From positions 1 to 5,345 of the forward strand of contig SVQS01000134.1 in assembly GCA_015065205.1 (NCBI GenBank): 5,345 nt of DNA, in the 5' to 3' direction. This document shows positions 1-5,345 of the stretch, in pieces. Within the stretch, counting starts at the first letter, position 1, and each line of letters begins with the position of its first letter. Below the pieces are notes generated by a model. The model ran no database searches. It had not been told where the DNA came from and saw nothing but the letters and a program-made list of their open reading frames with translations. The translations under genes were made by a program, and so were the position numbers. This DNA comes from Oscillospiraceae bacterium. GTDB taxonomy: Bacteria; Bacillota; Clostridia; Oscillospirales; CAG-272.

Positions 1-1754
1 AATACTTGCAACCACTTTTTCAGTACTTCATCGCTGTATTTTTCGCCCCAAGCACTCTCTGCCATGCGATAAAGCTTGAGGGGGGAGAATCCGTAACGAA
101 TAAAATAATACAGATAAAAATCGTGCAATTCGTAAGGGCCAACCAGATCCTCGGTCTTTTGCGCGATCTTGCCGTCGGCATCCGCCGGGAGCAATTCGGG
201 CGAGACGGGCGTGTCGAGAATATCAAAGAGTGCCGCCGCAACCTTTTCTTGTCCGTTTTCTTTTGCTTGATTGGCACAATATCTTACCACGTGACCGATC
301 AAGGTCTTGGGGATGGATGCATTTACGCCATACATCGACATATGGTCGCCATTGTAGGTCGCCCAACCGAGGGCAAGCTCGGAGAGGTCACCCGTACCGA
401 TGACCATACCGCCACAGTCGTTGGCAATGTCCATCAGCACCTGCGTGCGCTCGCGCGCTTGCGCGTTCTCATAAGTGACGTCTCGAACTGAGGGATCGTG
501 CCCAATATCGCGAAAATGCACGTTAACAGCGTCAAAAATATTAACACAACGGAAGGTAACACCAAGCTCCTCGCAAAGAACGGTCGCATTGCTTTTGGTT
601 CTTGCGGTCGTGCCAAAGCAGGGCATTGTGACAGCCACAATGTCGGTGCGCGGACGCCCGAGGGAGTCCATTGCGCGAACCATCGTGAGAAGTGCCAAGG
701 TGGAGTCAAGCCCCCCCGAAATGCCAAGCACGATCTTTTTTGCATAAGCGCGCACAATGCGCGTTTTGAGTCCTGCCGCGGAGGTGGTTAGTACGCGCTC
801 GCAGTGTGCGGCAAGCTCAGCGGGCGCTACCGGGAAAAAAGGTGTGGCATCAAGTTTGCGTGTCAGCTTGGTTTCGGTAATTTCAAGAGAAAAGGGAACT
901 TTGGTATAGAAATCATCGATTTCGCAAAAATCGGATGTTCTGCGGTCGTGCATCAGTCTTTCAAGATCGATTTCGGTAATGAGAAGCTCTGAACCGTCAA
1001 AAGGAACAGATTCTGCAACAAGTTCACCGTTCTCAACCACGAGTTTCTTGCCGCCAAAGGCGTTGTCGGTGGTCGATTCACCGTCACCCGCAAGAGCGGT
1101 GATATAAGCGGTGTGCGTGCGTGCGGTATGCGCAGAAAGAATGACGTCAAGAGAAGGCTTTTTGGAGACGATCTCAGGTATTGCTGCAGGGTGACAAATC
1201 ACCGTAGCGCCTGCCTCACTGTGCCAAAAAGAGGGGGCGTAGAGCTGTTGAATATCTTCGCCAATCTCCACTGCCAAAACCAATGAGGGGAGAGTAGAGC
1301 AGGAAAAGACCTGTTGTGTGCCGAGTATAAGGGGCTTGCCATTCCATACGATCTCGTGCGAGAGATCGGGAGCAGCCACAAATTGACGTGCATTACGGCG
1401 TGTACGTGTTTTGGGAACAAACCCAAGCACATCTCCTCTGTAACAAACAGCGGCAACATTGGAGATCTGAGCACCAATCGAGAGGGGAAGTCCCACAATC
1501 GATACCATATCCAATTCTTTGGTATGATCCAAATATGCTATGAGCGCATCTTGTGCACCCTGCAAAAGGGTATCATTTGTAAAGAGATCGCCGCAGGTCG
1601 CACCCGTGAGTGAGAGCTCAGGGAATACCAATACGCGTACACCCTCGACATACGCTTTTTGCGCCAGCGCGACGTGTGCCTCGCAATTCGCTTTTGTGTC
1701 AGCCAAACGTACCACAGGAGTAGCAGCGGCAACCTTCAAAAATCCATTTTTCAT
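1..1754 (-). CDS. nadE: NAD(+) synthetase, glutamine-dependent type (nitrilase domain + synthetase domain), 3'-truncated by window edge; glutaminase site looks degenerate
   Basis: This enzyme makes NAD from nicotinate adenine dinucleotide, ATP and an ammonia donor in the cytoplasm. I read 584 codons without a stop from ATG 1754; the C-terminal tail (roughly 50 or more residues in relatives) lies outside the window. Residues 1-265 are a nitrilase-like amidase domain: FPEL gives Glu46 and VPK gives Lys115, but the expected nucleophile Cys of the ICED motif is Gly165 (VEIGED). The loop after Lys115, usually LPNYxEFYE, is shortened and replaced by basic residues (RTRRNARQF). Residues about 310-584 are a complete-looking synthetase domain: PP-loop SGGLDST 346-352, MPCFGTT 377-383, YENAQARERTQ 428-438, GTGDLSELALGW 453-464, GDHMSMYGVNASIPKT 469-484 and GPYELHDF 539-546. 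The start is supported by AAAGGAG nine bases upstream. The family assignment is firm. Loss of glutamine use, leaving ammonia as donor, is inference. Confidence 0.95.
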   Translation of the reverse strand, partial: MKNGFLKVAAATPVVRLADTKANCEAHVALAQKAYVEGVRVLVFPELSLTGATCGDLFTNDTLLQGAQDALIAYLDHTKELDMVSIVGLPLSIGAQISNVAAVCYRGDVLGFVPKTRTRRNARQFVAAPDLSHEIVWNGKPLILGTQQVFSCSTLPSLVLAVEIGEDIQQLYAPSFWHSEAGATVICHPAAIPEIVSKKPSLDVILSAHTARTHTAYITALAGDGESTTDNAFGGKKLVVENGELVAESVPFDGSELLITEIDLERLMHDRRTSDFCEIDDFYTKVPFSLEITETKLTRKLDATPFFPVAPAELAAHCERVLTTSAAGLKTRIVRAYAKKIVLGISGGLDSTLALLTMVRAMDSLGRPRTDIVAVTMPCFGTTARTKSNATVLCEELGVTFRCVNIFDAVNVHFRDIGHDPSVRDVTYENAQARERTQVLMDIANDCGGMVIGTGDLSELALGWATYNGDHMSMYGVNASIPKTLIGHVVRYCANQAKENGQEKVAAALFDILDTPVSPELLPADADGKIAQKTEDLVGPYELHDFYLYYFIRYGFSPLKLYRMAESAWGEKYSDEVLKKWLQV

Positions 1755-1763
1755 AAACCATAA

Positions 1764-1779
1764 CTCCTTTCAAAAAGGA
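1764..1779 (-). promoter_or_regulatory. nadE ribosome binding site inside a small hairpin
   Basis: The Shine-Dalgarno sequence AAAGGAG occupies 1770-1764, nine bases before the ATG at 1754. In the mRNA it is preceded by UCCUUU (1779-1774) and a UUG loop (1773-1771), so AAAGGA can pair completely with UCCUUU in a 6-bp stem. This would mask the site when folded. The stem has only two G-C pairs and is probably marginal in stability, so control of translation is a suggestion only. An upstream ATG at 1761-1759 is out of frame and only two bases from the Shine-Dalgarno sequence, which makes it an unlikely start. Confidence 0.45.
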
Positions 1780-1795
1780 ACTTTACATTAGAGAG

Positions 1796-1825
1796 ATTAT
1801 ACCATTATTTTTGACAGTTTGTCAA
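1796..1825 (-). promoter_or_regulatory. nadE promoter
   Basis: Read on the minus strand, TTGACA (1825-1820) and TATAAT (1801-1796) are both perfect sigma-A consensus hexamers, separated by 18 bases. TGG directly before TATAAT gives an extended -10. Transcription would start near 1789, leaving a leader of about 35 bases before the nadE ATG. The -35 box sits only 15 bases beyond the stop codon of the S51-like gene. nadE can therefore be expressed independently of the genes upstream, although read-through is also possible because I see no terminator in between. Confidence 0.85.
1811..1825. promoter_or_regulatory. Inverted repeat over the nadE -35 box, candidate operator
   Basis: TTGACAgttTGTCAA is a perfect 6-base inverted repeat with a 3-base centre. 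One arm is exactly the -35 hexamer of the nadE promoter. A dimeric repressor bound here would block RNA polymerase. NAD-biosynthesis genes in Bacillota are often controlled by the niacin-responsive repressor NiaR (YrxA), which makes it a natural candidate, but I cannot compare this site with a NiaR motif and no niaR gene is in view. Part of the symmetry is forced by the consensus -35 box, so chance is a real alternative. Confidence 0.4.
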
Positions 1826-1840
1826 TAGAAAGTGCACAAT

Positions 1841-2512
1841 TTATGATTGTTTGTATTCTTCTACATCCCCAAGTAACTGAATATTCCCATTATCCACCAA
1901 AATTGCGCCTTTCATAAGCGAGAGAGCATATACCGGTTTTTGACGCTCTTTCAGTACTTTCTCAATGGAATCTTTCTGTATGGAAGTTTCCTCATAATGC
2001 ACTTCAAGATAAAAATCATTTAGATACGGCAAGCCTTCATAATACCCAAATGTAGGATAATCATCGTCCGGTGAGAGATGGTATTCCGCAAGCTGAATAA
2101 CGGCACCTGCGCTATAACCCATAACAATACCGTTGTGTTTCATCAAAGCATCTTGCAGTTCAAATTCTTTGATGCGTTCCATCATCTTGTCGGGCAATCC
2201 ACCGAGGAAATAGAGAATATCTGCATTTTCAATCTTTATCTTTGCGGATTCTTTCGTATCTGTAAAGTAATTGATGAACGAAACATTCTCCTCGGGGATT
2301 CCGTATGCAGTAAAGCCGCCGACGATGCCATCGTAAAATCTACCATTTTCTTTGCTATAGAGGACATTCCAATCTGCGAGAGATTTTACTCGACTGTCGC
2401 GGAAAGAAAAGGCAACAACAGCCACTTTGTGTATTGGTTTTATATATTTCTTTAATTCTTCATAAAGCCATGGGGCATCTATTTCGTAACCTTCCAGTAA
2501 GATGTTGATCAT
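1841..2512 (-). CDS. Peptidase S51 family protein (PepE/cyanophycinase-like, class I glutamine amidotransferase-like fold)
   Basis: This 223-residue cytoplasmic protein has no signal peptide or membrane segment. Family S51 contains serine hydrolases such as dipeptidase E, which cleaves N-terminal Asp-Xaa dipeptides, and cyanophycinase. Visible marks are the strand-turn FLGGLPDKM (102-110), the nucleophile elbow GYSAGA with Ser134 (132-137), and His172 in LEVHYEE as the likely base. The acidic third residue found in PepE near a Leu-Pro-Glu-Gly turn is not evident: the matching stretch ALSLMKGAILV (196-206) has Met200-Lys201. Substrate cannot be predicted. AAAGGA at 2525-2520 gives a 7-base spacing to the ATG and overlaps the stop codon of the upstream SDR gene, 12 bases away, so the two are probably co-transcribed and translationally coupled. 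The gene is visibly richer in A+T (two 60-base lines near 35% G+C) than its neighbours. Confidence 0.85.
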   Translation of the reverse strand: MINILLEGYEIDAPWLYEELKKYIKPIHKVAVVAFSFRDSRVKSLADWNVLYSKENGRFYDGIVGGFTAYGIPEENVSFINYFTDTKESAKIKIENADILYFLGGLPDKMMERIKEFELQDALMKHNGIVMGYSAGAVIQLAEYHLSPDDDYPTFGYYEGLPYLNDFYLEVHYEETSIQKDSIEKVLKERQKPVYALSLMKGAILVDNGNIQLLGDVEEYKQS

Positions 2513-2524
2513 TTGTTTTTCCTT

Positions 2525-3409
2525 TCAAAATCCGGTTGAGGTCAAATCTTTAACAATTTTCTCCGCTTGTTCGCAAATCTTCTCAGCCTCATCCGCGGGG
2601 CAAGTTTTGAGTAGCTTCTTCTTTGGAAGCCCCCAAATATCAAAGAGGCGAGGCCCAAACCACTCATTTTTGTCTGCATCTTGCACCATTGCCGCAAGAA
2701 TGGAAAGAGAGGCGCGACGCGGAGACATAAAAATCACCTTCATCGGGTGCTTGATAATGGCGTAAATCAACTTTGGGTAGTGCGCTGTTATATTTGTCAA
2801 AGTGATGCCGGGATGCGCTACAGTAATGGTCTTGCCATCCCCATTAAGACCGAAGAGCGAGAACATCAAAAAGCGCTTTGCGTTGCCGTAAACCTTTGAG
2901 GACTCTTTGCGCGTAAGGAACTCAACATCCGAGAGGTCAATATGCGAATAATTGTGCGCAATACTGCCAACTGCAACAATGCGTCCGCCGCGCTCTTTCA
3001 TCATAGGGAGGAGCGTGCGCACCATATAGTAGGGCGCGACAAAATTAATTTGGAACACGTTGTCGTGTCCTATGCTCGTGGTATAGCGCGGAACGTGATA
3101 GGCTCCTGCATTAAAAATCAGGAAATCGGGAGGAGATGCAAGCAACTCTTCGGTAACAGAACGCACCGTTTCAAAATCTGCAAGGTCAAGCCGCAAATGG
3201 CGCGCATTGAGAGCTGGGAATTCGCTCCTCAATTTTTCAATCCAAGCATTTGAGCGCTCGCTGTTGCGGTCAAGGAGCAACAGAGTAGCTCCAAGGGATG
3301 CCAAATGGCGGCACAACTCTTGTCCGATTCCGCCCGTCGCACCGCTGATGGCAACGGTTTTGCCAAGCATCGAGGACATATTCTGTTTGATCCAAGCGTC
3401 GGTTTTCAT
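2525..3409 (-). CDS. SDR family NAD(P)-dependent oxidoreductase
   Basis: This is a 294-residue short-chain dehydrogenase/reductase with a single Rossmann-fold domain, resembling the retinol dehydrogenase/WWOX-like branch rather than a 250-residue classical enzyme. The cofactor-binding motif SGATGGIG is at 22-29 and NAGAY at 100-104. The catalytic set is Asn122, Ser149, Tyr174 and Lys178 (Tyr-Gly-Asn-Ala-Lys), and AHPGITLTNIT at 198-208 is the usual PG loop after the active site. Asp47 at the end of the second strand favours NAD, but the adjacent Arg48 leaves NADP possible. The substrate is unknown. ATG 3409 is chosen because AGGAG at 3420-3416 stands six bases upstream; Met11 and Met14 lack such a site. 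It is the first gene of the minus-strand unit, has its own promoter, and is followed closely by the S51-like gene. Confidence 0.93.
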   Translation of the reverse strand: MKTDAWIKQNMSSMLGKTVAISGATGGIGQELCRHLASLGATLLLLDRNSERSNAWIEKLRSEFPALNARHLRLDLADFETVRSVTEELLASPPDFLIFNAGAYHVPRYTTSIGHDNVFQINFVAPYYMVRTLLPMMKERGGRIVAVGSIAHNYSHIDLSDVEFLTRKESSKVYGNAKRFLMFSLFGLNGDGKTITVAHPGITLTNITAHYPKLIYAIIKHPMKVIFMSPRRASLSILAAMVQDADKNEWFGPRLFDIWGLPKKKLLKTCPADEAEKICEQAEKIVKDLTSTGF

Positions 3410-3433
3410 ATCGTACTCCTAAGTTTTTTCTTC

Positions 3434-3462
3434 ATTATACCATATTTTAAGCATAACTGCAA
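3434..3462 (-). promoter_or_regulatory. Promoter of the SDR/S51 transcription unit
   Basis: On the minus strand TATAAT lies at 3439-3434, preceded by TGG, giving an extended -10. A weak -35, TTGCAG (3462-3457), is 17 bases upstream. The start would be near 3427, so the leader is only about 18 bases and carries AGGAG. The strong extended -10 probably compensates for the poor -35. This promoter is back to back with that of ylxM, with 39 bases between the two -35 boxes. Confidence 0.7.
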
Positions 3463-3501
3463 CAAAAACGCAAAAAAGAAGAAAAAATTTTTCAAAAAGT
3501 G
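3463..3501. other. A-rich spacer between divergent promoters (possible UP element / bent DNA)
   Basis: This stretch is made mostly of runs of A on the plus strand, with the near-symmetrical A6T5 block GAAAAAATTTTTC at 3481-3493, just upstream of the ylxM -35 box. Such A/T tracts bend DNA and can act as UP elements that contact the RNA polymerase alpha subunits. Its position, upstream of both divergent promoters, fits that role, mainly for ylxM-ffh. No reading frame or terminator with a GC stem is present. Confidence 0.45.
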
Positions 3502-3530
3502 TTGACAAATGAAAGGTCTTATGATATACT
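3502..3530 (+). promoter_or_regulatory. ylxM-ffh promoter
   Basis: TTGACA (3502-3507) is a perfect -35 and TATACT (3525-3530) a near-perfect -10, with the optimal 17-base spacer. TG at 3522-3523 supplies an extended -10. Transcription should begin at about 3537, inside the 21-base palindrome that follows. The presence of this promoter also settles the ylxM start: an in-frame ATG at 3509 lies between the -35 and -10 boxes and cannot be on the mRNA made from it. Confidence 0.88.
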
Positions 3531-3531
3531 A

Positions 3532-3552
3532 TGTAAAGCAATTTGCTTTACA
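3532..3552. promoter_or_regulatory. Perfect 21-base palindrome at the ylxM-ffh transcription start
   Basis: The arms TGTAAAGCAA (3532-3541) and TTGCTTTACA (3543-3552) are perfect reverse complements around a single T. The repeat begins one base after the -10 box, so it covers the start point. As DNA it could be an operator for a dimeric repressor. If transcription begins at its left end, the RNA could fold into a stem of up to 9 bp with an AUU loop at the very 5' end of the mRNA, which might stabilise the transcript; a start at about 3537 would cut off the first part of that stem. I do not recognise the binding protein. Confidence 0.7.
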
Positions 3553-3566
3553 CCTAATCGGAGGTG
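3551..3566 (+). promoter_or_regulatory. ylxM ribosome binding site with possible anti-Shine-Dalgarno pairing
   Basis: GGAGG at 3560-3564, ten bases before the ATG at 3575 (eight if the matching stretch is taken as GGAGGTG), is a strong ribosome binding site. CACCT (3551-3555) is the exact complement of AGGTG (3562-3566), so a 5-bp stem with a 6-base loop could mask part of it. The stem shares two bases with the outer end of the preceding palindrome, so complete versions of the two structures exclude each other. Whether this regulates anything cannot be decided from one sequence. Confidence 0.5.
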
Positions 3567-3574
3567 AAAACAAG

Positions 3575-3910
3575 ATGTTTGAAAAGAACCTTGAAATCGG
3601 TTATTTGCTCGATTTTTACGGCGACGTGCTCTCGGAGCGGAAACGAACGGTGCTGGATTATTACTATAACGACGATCTTTCTTTGGCAGAGATTGCAGAG
3701 GAGATCGGTATTTCCAGACAAGGTGTTCGCGAGCTGATCAAAAAGGCGGGCGAGGAGCTTATGTTCTATGAGGAAAAGCTGGGGCTTGCAAAGCGTTTTC
3801 AACTTGTCGAGGCGCAAACCGCAGAGCTGCTTTCTTTGATGGAAAAAGAGGGCGTTGCGGGCGAGGTCCGTAAGGCCGCAAGAGAGCTCCTTGAAACCGT
3901 AGGAGGATAA
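3575..3910 (+). CDS. ylxM: YlxM/p13-like DNA-binding protein of the ffh operon
   Basis: This small 111-residue protein belongs to the YlxM (UPF0122) family, which is encoded next to ffh in most Bacillota and is reported to act as an accessory or modulator of the signal recognition particle. The N-terminal half resembles sigma-factor region 4: the helix-turn-helix is visible at about 35-62, with LSLAEIAEEIGISRQGVREL as its core (35-54). It is followed by the family-typical YEEKLGL (65-71) and a helical, charged C-terminal half. The start at 3575 is chosen because GGAGG stands just upstream and the homologous core begins here. A longer in-frame version beginning at ATG 3509 would run through the promoter. 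ffh follows 20 bases after the stop and is almost certainly co-transcribed. Confidence 0.93.
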   Translation: MFEKNLEIGYLLDFYGDVLSERKRTVLDYYYNDDLSLAEIAEEIGISRQGVRELIKKAGEELMFYEEKLGLAKRFQLVEAQTAELLSLMEKEGVAGEVRKAARELLETVGG

Positions 3911-3930
3911 AAGACGAAAGGAGTGCGTAA

Positions 3931-5274
3931 ATGTTTGAAAGTTTGGGCGAAAAGTTAAACAACGCCTTTAAAAAATTTCGTAACAAGGGTAAACTCACCG
4001 AGGCTGACGTTAAGGCGGGTATGCGCGAGATCAAGCTCGCACTGCTCGAGGCTGACGTTAACTTTAAGGTAGTTCGTGACTTTATTAAAATCGTTTCCGA
4101 GCGTGCAGTTGGTGCCGAAGTTCTCGAATCCTTGCTTCCTGCTCAGCAGGTCGTCAAGATTGTAAACGAAGAGCTCACGCGTCTGATGGGCGGCTCGCAA
4201 GCCAAACTCACCATTGCATCCAAGCCCCCCACAGTCATTATGATGGTAGGTCTTCAGGGTGCAGGTAAGACAACACACGCAGGTAAGCTCGCGGGAATGT
4301 ACAAAAAGCAGGGCAAACGTCCGCTTCTCGTAGCAGGCGACATCTACCGTCCCGCTGCAATCAAGCAGCTGCAGGTAGTCGGTGAAAAGCTCGATATTCC
4401 TGTTTTCACAATGGGCGACAAGGTCTCTCCCGTTGAAATTGCAAAGGAATCCATTAAATTCGCAAACCAAAAGGGCTATGATATGGTCTTTATCGATACC
4501 GCAGGTCGACTGCAGATCGACGAAGTTCTCATGGATGAGCTCAAAAATATCAAGGCAGAGGTCAATCCCGATGAAATCCTTTTGACCGTCGACTCAATGA
4601 TCGGTCAGGAATCTGTCAACGTTGCCGAAACCTTTAACAACCTGCTCGACATCACGGGCGTTATCTTGACAAAACTCGATGGCGACACCAGAGGCGGCGC
4701 GGCACTTTCCATCCGCTACGTCACAGGCAAGCCTATCAAGTTTGTGGGTATGGGCGAAAAACTTGATACCATCGAGCCCTTCCATCCCGACCGTATGGCA
4801 TCGCGTATCCTCGGTATGGGCGACGTGCTGACGCTGATCGATAAGGCACAAGCGGCTTACGATGAAAAGCAGGCGGCAGAGCTGGAGCAAAAGATGCGCC
4901 AACAGACCTTCACCCTCGACGATTATCTCGAGCAGCTCGGACAGCTCAAAAACATGGGCAACCTCGAGCAGCTGATGGGTATGATGCCGGGAATGAAGCC
5001 GGGAGCGATGAAAGACGTCAAAATTGATGAAAAGGCTATGGCGCATACAGAGGCGATCATCCACTCGATGACCAGGGCCGAAAGGGAACATCCTGATATC
5101 ATTAACGCATCTCGCAAAAAGAGAATTGCGGCAGGCTCGGGTACCTCGGTTGAGGAGGTCAACAAGCTCCTTAAGCAATTTGAACAAATGCTCAAAATGA
5201 TGAAGCAGTTTACCAATATGGGTAAAACCAAGCAAGGCAAGAGAATGCTCGGTAGAATGAAGATGCCTTTCTGA
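3931..5274 (+). CDS. ffh: Signal recognition particle protein Ffh (SRP54 homologue)
   Basis: Ffh is the GTPase subunit of the bacterial signal recognition particle. With 4.5S/6S RNA it binds signal sequences of nascent membrane and secreted proteins and delivers ribosomes to FtsY at the membrane. The 447-residue length is normal. The N domain covers about residues 1-90. The G domain carries G1 GLQGAGKT (107-114), the GDIYRPAA motif (136-143), G3 DTAGR (189-193), G4 TKLD (247-250) and the closing loop GMGEKLDTIEPFHPDR (273-288). The methionine-rich M domain (about 300-447) has the finger-loop stretch MGNLEQLMGMMPGM (342-355) and the RNA-binding SRKKRIAAGSG (394-404). AAAGGAG at 3917-3923 gives a 7-base spacing to ATG. 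All key residues are present and there is no frameshift. It is the second gene of the ylxM operon and has no visible promoter of its own. Confidence 0.98.
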   Translation: MFESLGEKLNNAFKKFRNKGKLTEADVKAGMREIKLALLEADVNFKVVRDFIKIVSERAVGAEVLESLLPAQQVVKIVNEELTRLMGGSQAKLTIASKPPTVIMMVGLQGAGKTTHAGKLAGMYKKQGKRPLLVAGDIYRPAAIKQLQVVGEKLDIPVFTMGDKVSPVEIAKESIKFANQKGYDMVFIDTAGRLQIDEVLMDELKNIKAEVNPDEILLTVDSMIGQESVNVAETFNNLLDITGVILTKLDGDTRGGAALSIRYVTGKPIKFVGMGEKLDTIEPFHPDRMASRILGMGDVLTLIDKAQAAYDEKQAAELEQKMRQQTFTLDDYLEQLGQLKNMGNLEQLMGMMPGMKPGAMKDVKIDEKAMAHTEAIIHSMTRAEREHPDIINASRKKRIAAGSGTSVEEVNKLLKQFEQMLKMMKQFTNMGKTKQGKRMLGRMKMPF

Positions 5275-5345
5275 TTTCACCGTTCATGATAAATCAAGAA
5301 AAACAAAAAAATAAAAATATTTTTTAATTTATGGAGGAAACAAAC
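5275..5345 (+). promoter_or_regulatory. AT-rich spacer after ffh ending in a ribosome binding site for a gene beyond the window
   Basis: The 71 bases after the ffh stop are strongly A/T-rich and hold no GC-stemmed terminator. GGAGG at 5333-5337 is followed by AAACAAAC to the window end, so a start codon is expected within the next base or so. In many Bacillota the gene after ffh is rpsP (ribosomal protein S16), which is the best guess, but no coding sequence is visible. Transcription from the ylxM promoter probably continues into it. Confidence 0.6.

Noticed and set aside
6..491. Open frame of 161 codons on the plus strand opposite nadE
   Set aside because: It is antisense to highly conserved NAD synthetase motifs, with no ribosome binding site or recognisable domain.
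1699..1761. Short 20-codon frame from an ATG at 1761-1759 overlapping the nadE start, a possible upstream ORF
   Set aside because: Its ATG is only two bases from the Shine-Dalgarno sequence, too close for efficient initiation, and it ends inside nadE without recognisable content.
1781..1787. TGTAAAG on the minus strand in the nadE leader, identical to part of the ylxM palindrome arm
   Set aside because: A seven-base A/T-rich match is expected by chance, and there is no second inverted arm, so a shared regulator is not supported.
3509..3574. A 22-residue N-terminal extension of YlxM from the in-frame ATG at 3509
   Set aside because: It lies between the -35 and -10 boxes of the operon promoter, has no ribosome binding site, and the family-like sequence begins at 3575 behind GGAGG.
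4594..5280. Long open frame of 228 codons on the minus strand opposite ffh
   Set aside because: It is fully antisense to a conserved gene, is rich in His and Leu as expected from a mirrored Ffh M domain, and resembles no family I know.
5313..5325. AAAAATATTTTTT block after ffh as a possible terminator
   Set aside because: The stem would contain only A-T pairs, too weak for intrinsic termination, and a ribosome binding site follows within ten bases.
1..5345. Mobile elements, CRISPR arrays, rRNA, tRNA or phage genes
   Set aside because: No terminal repeats, spaced direct repeats, transposase-like frames or RNA-gene signatures were seen; all stretches over 300 bases are occupied by genes.

Overview
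The window reads as chromosomal DNA from a Gram-positive, low-to-mid GC bacterium of the Bacillota, probably a clostridial or gut-type lineage. The evidence is the ylxM-ffh gene pair in its usual order, strong AAAGGAG/GGAGG ribosome binding sites, sigma-A-type promoters with TATAAT/TATACT boxes, and a family of NAD synthetase common in these bacteria. No mobile element, CRISPR array, rRNA or tRNA is visible.

The layout is divergent around an A-rich intergenic region (3410-3574). To the left, on the minus strand, lie a short-chain dehydrogenase/reductase (2525-3409), a family S51 peptidase-like protein (1841-2512, 12 bases downstream, probably the same transcript) and a glutamine-dependent-type NAD synthetase, nadE (1-1754). 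The nadE gene runs off the left edge, so its C-terminus is missing. It has its own near-perfect promoter behind the peptidase gene. To the right, on the plus strand, lie ylxM (3575-3910) and ffh (3931-5274), which encode an accessory protein and the GTPase of the signal recognition particle. After ffh comes an AT-rich spacer ending in a ribosome binding site at the right edge, which announces another co-directional gene (often rpsP in this context, but not visible here).

Functionally the right half is a housekeeping protein-targeting operon. The left half combines NAD biosynthesis with an SDR oxidoreductase that should use NAD(P) and a hydrolase of unknown substrate; no pathway linking these three is evident. 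The most interesting signals are: (i) a NAD synthetase whose glutaminase domain seems to have lost its nucleophilic cysteine and neighbouring active-site motifs while the synthetase domain is intact; (ii) a perfect 21-base palindrome at the expected transcription start of ylxM-ffh, followed by a possible anti-Shine-Dalgarno pairing; (iii) a palindrome over the -35 box of nadE, plus a small hairpin that would bury the nadE ribosome binding site; (iv) an AT-rich S51-like gene whose third catalytic residue is not evident. I do not see a new multi-gene system here.
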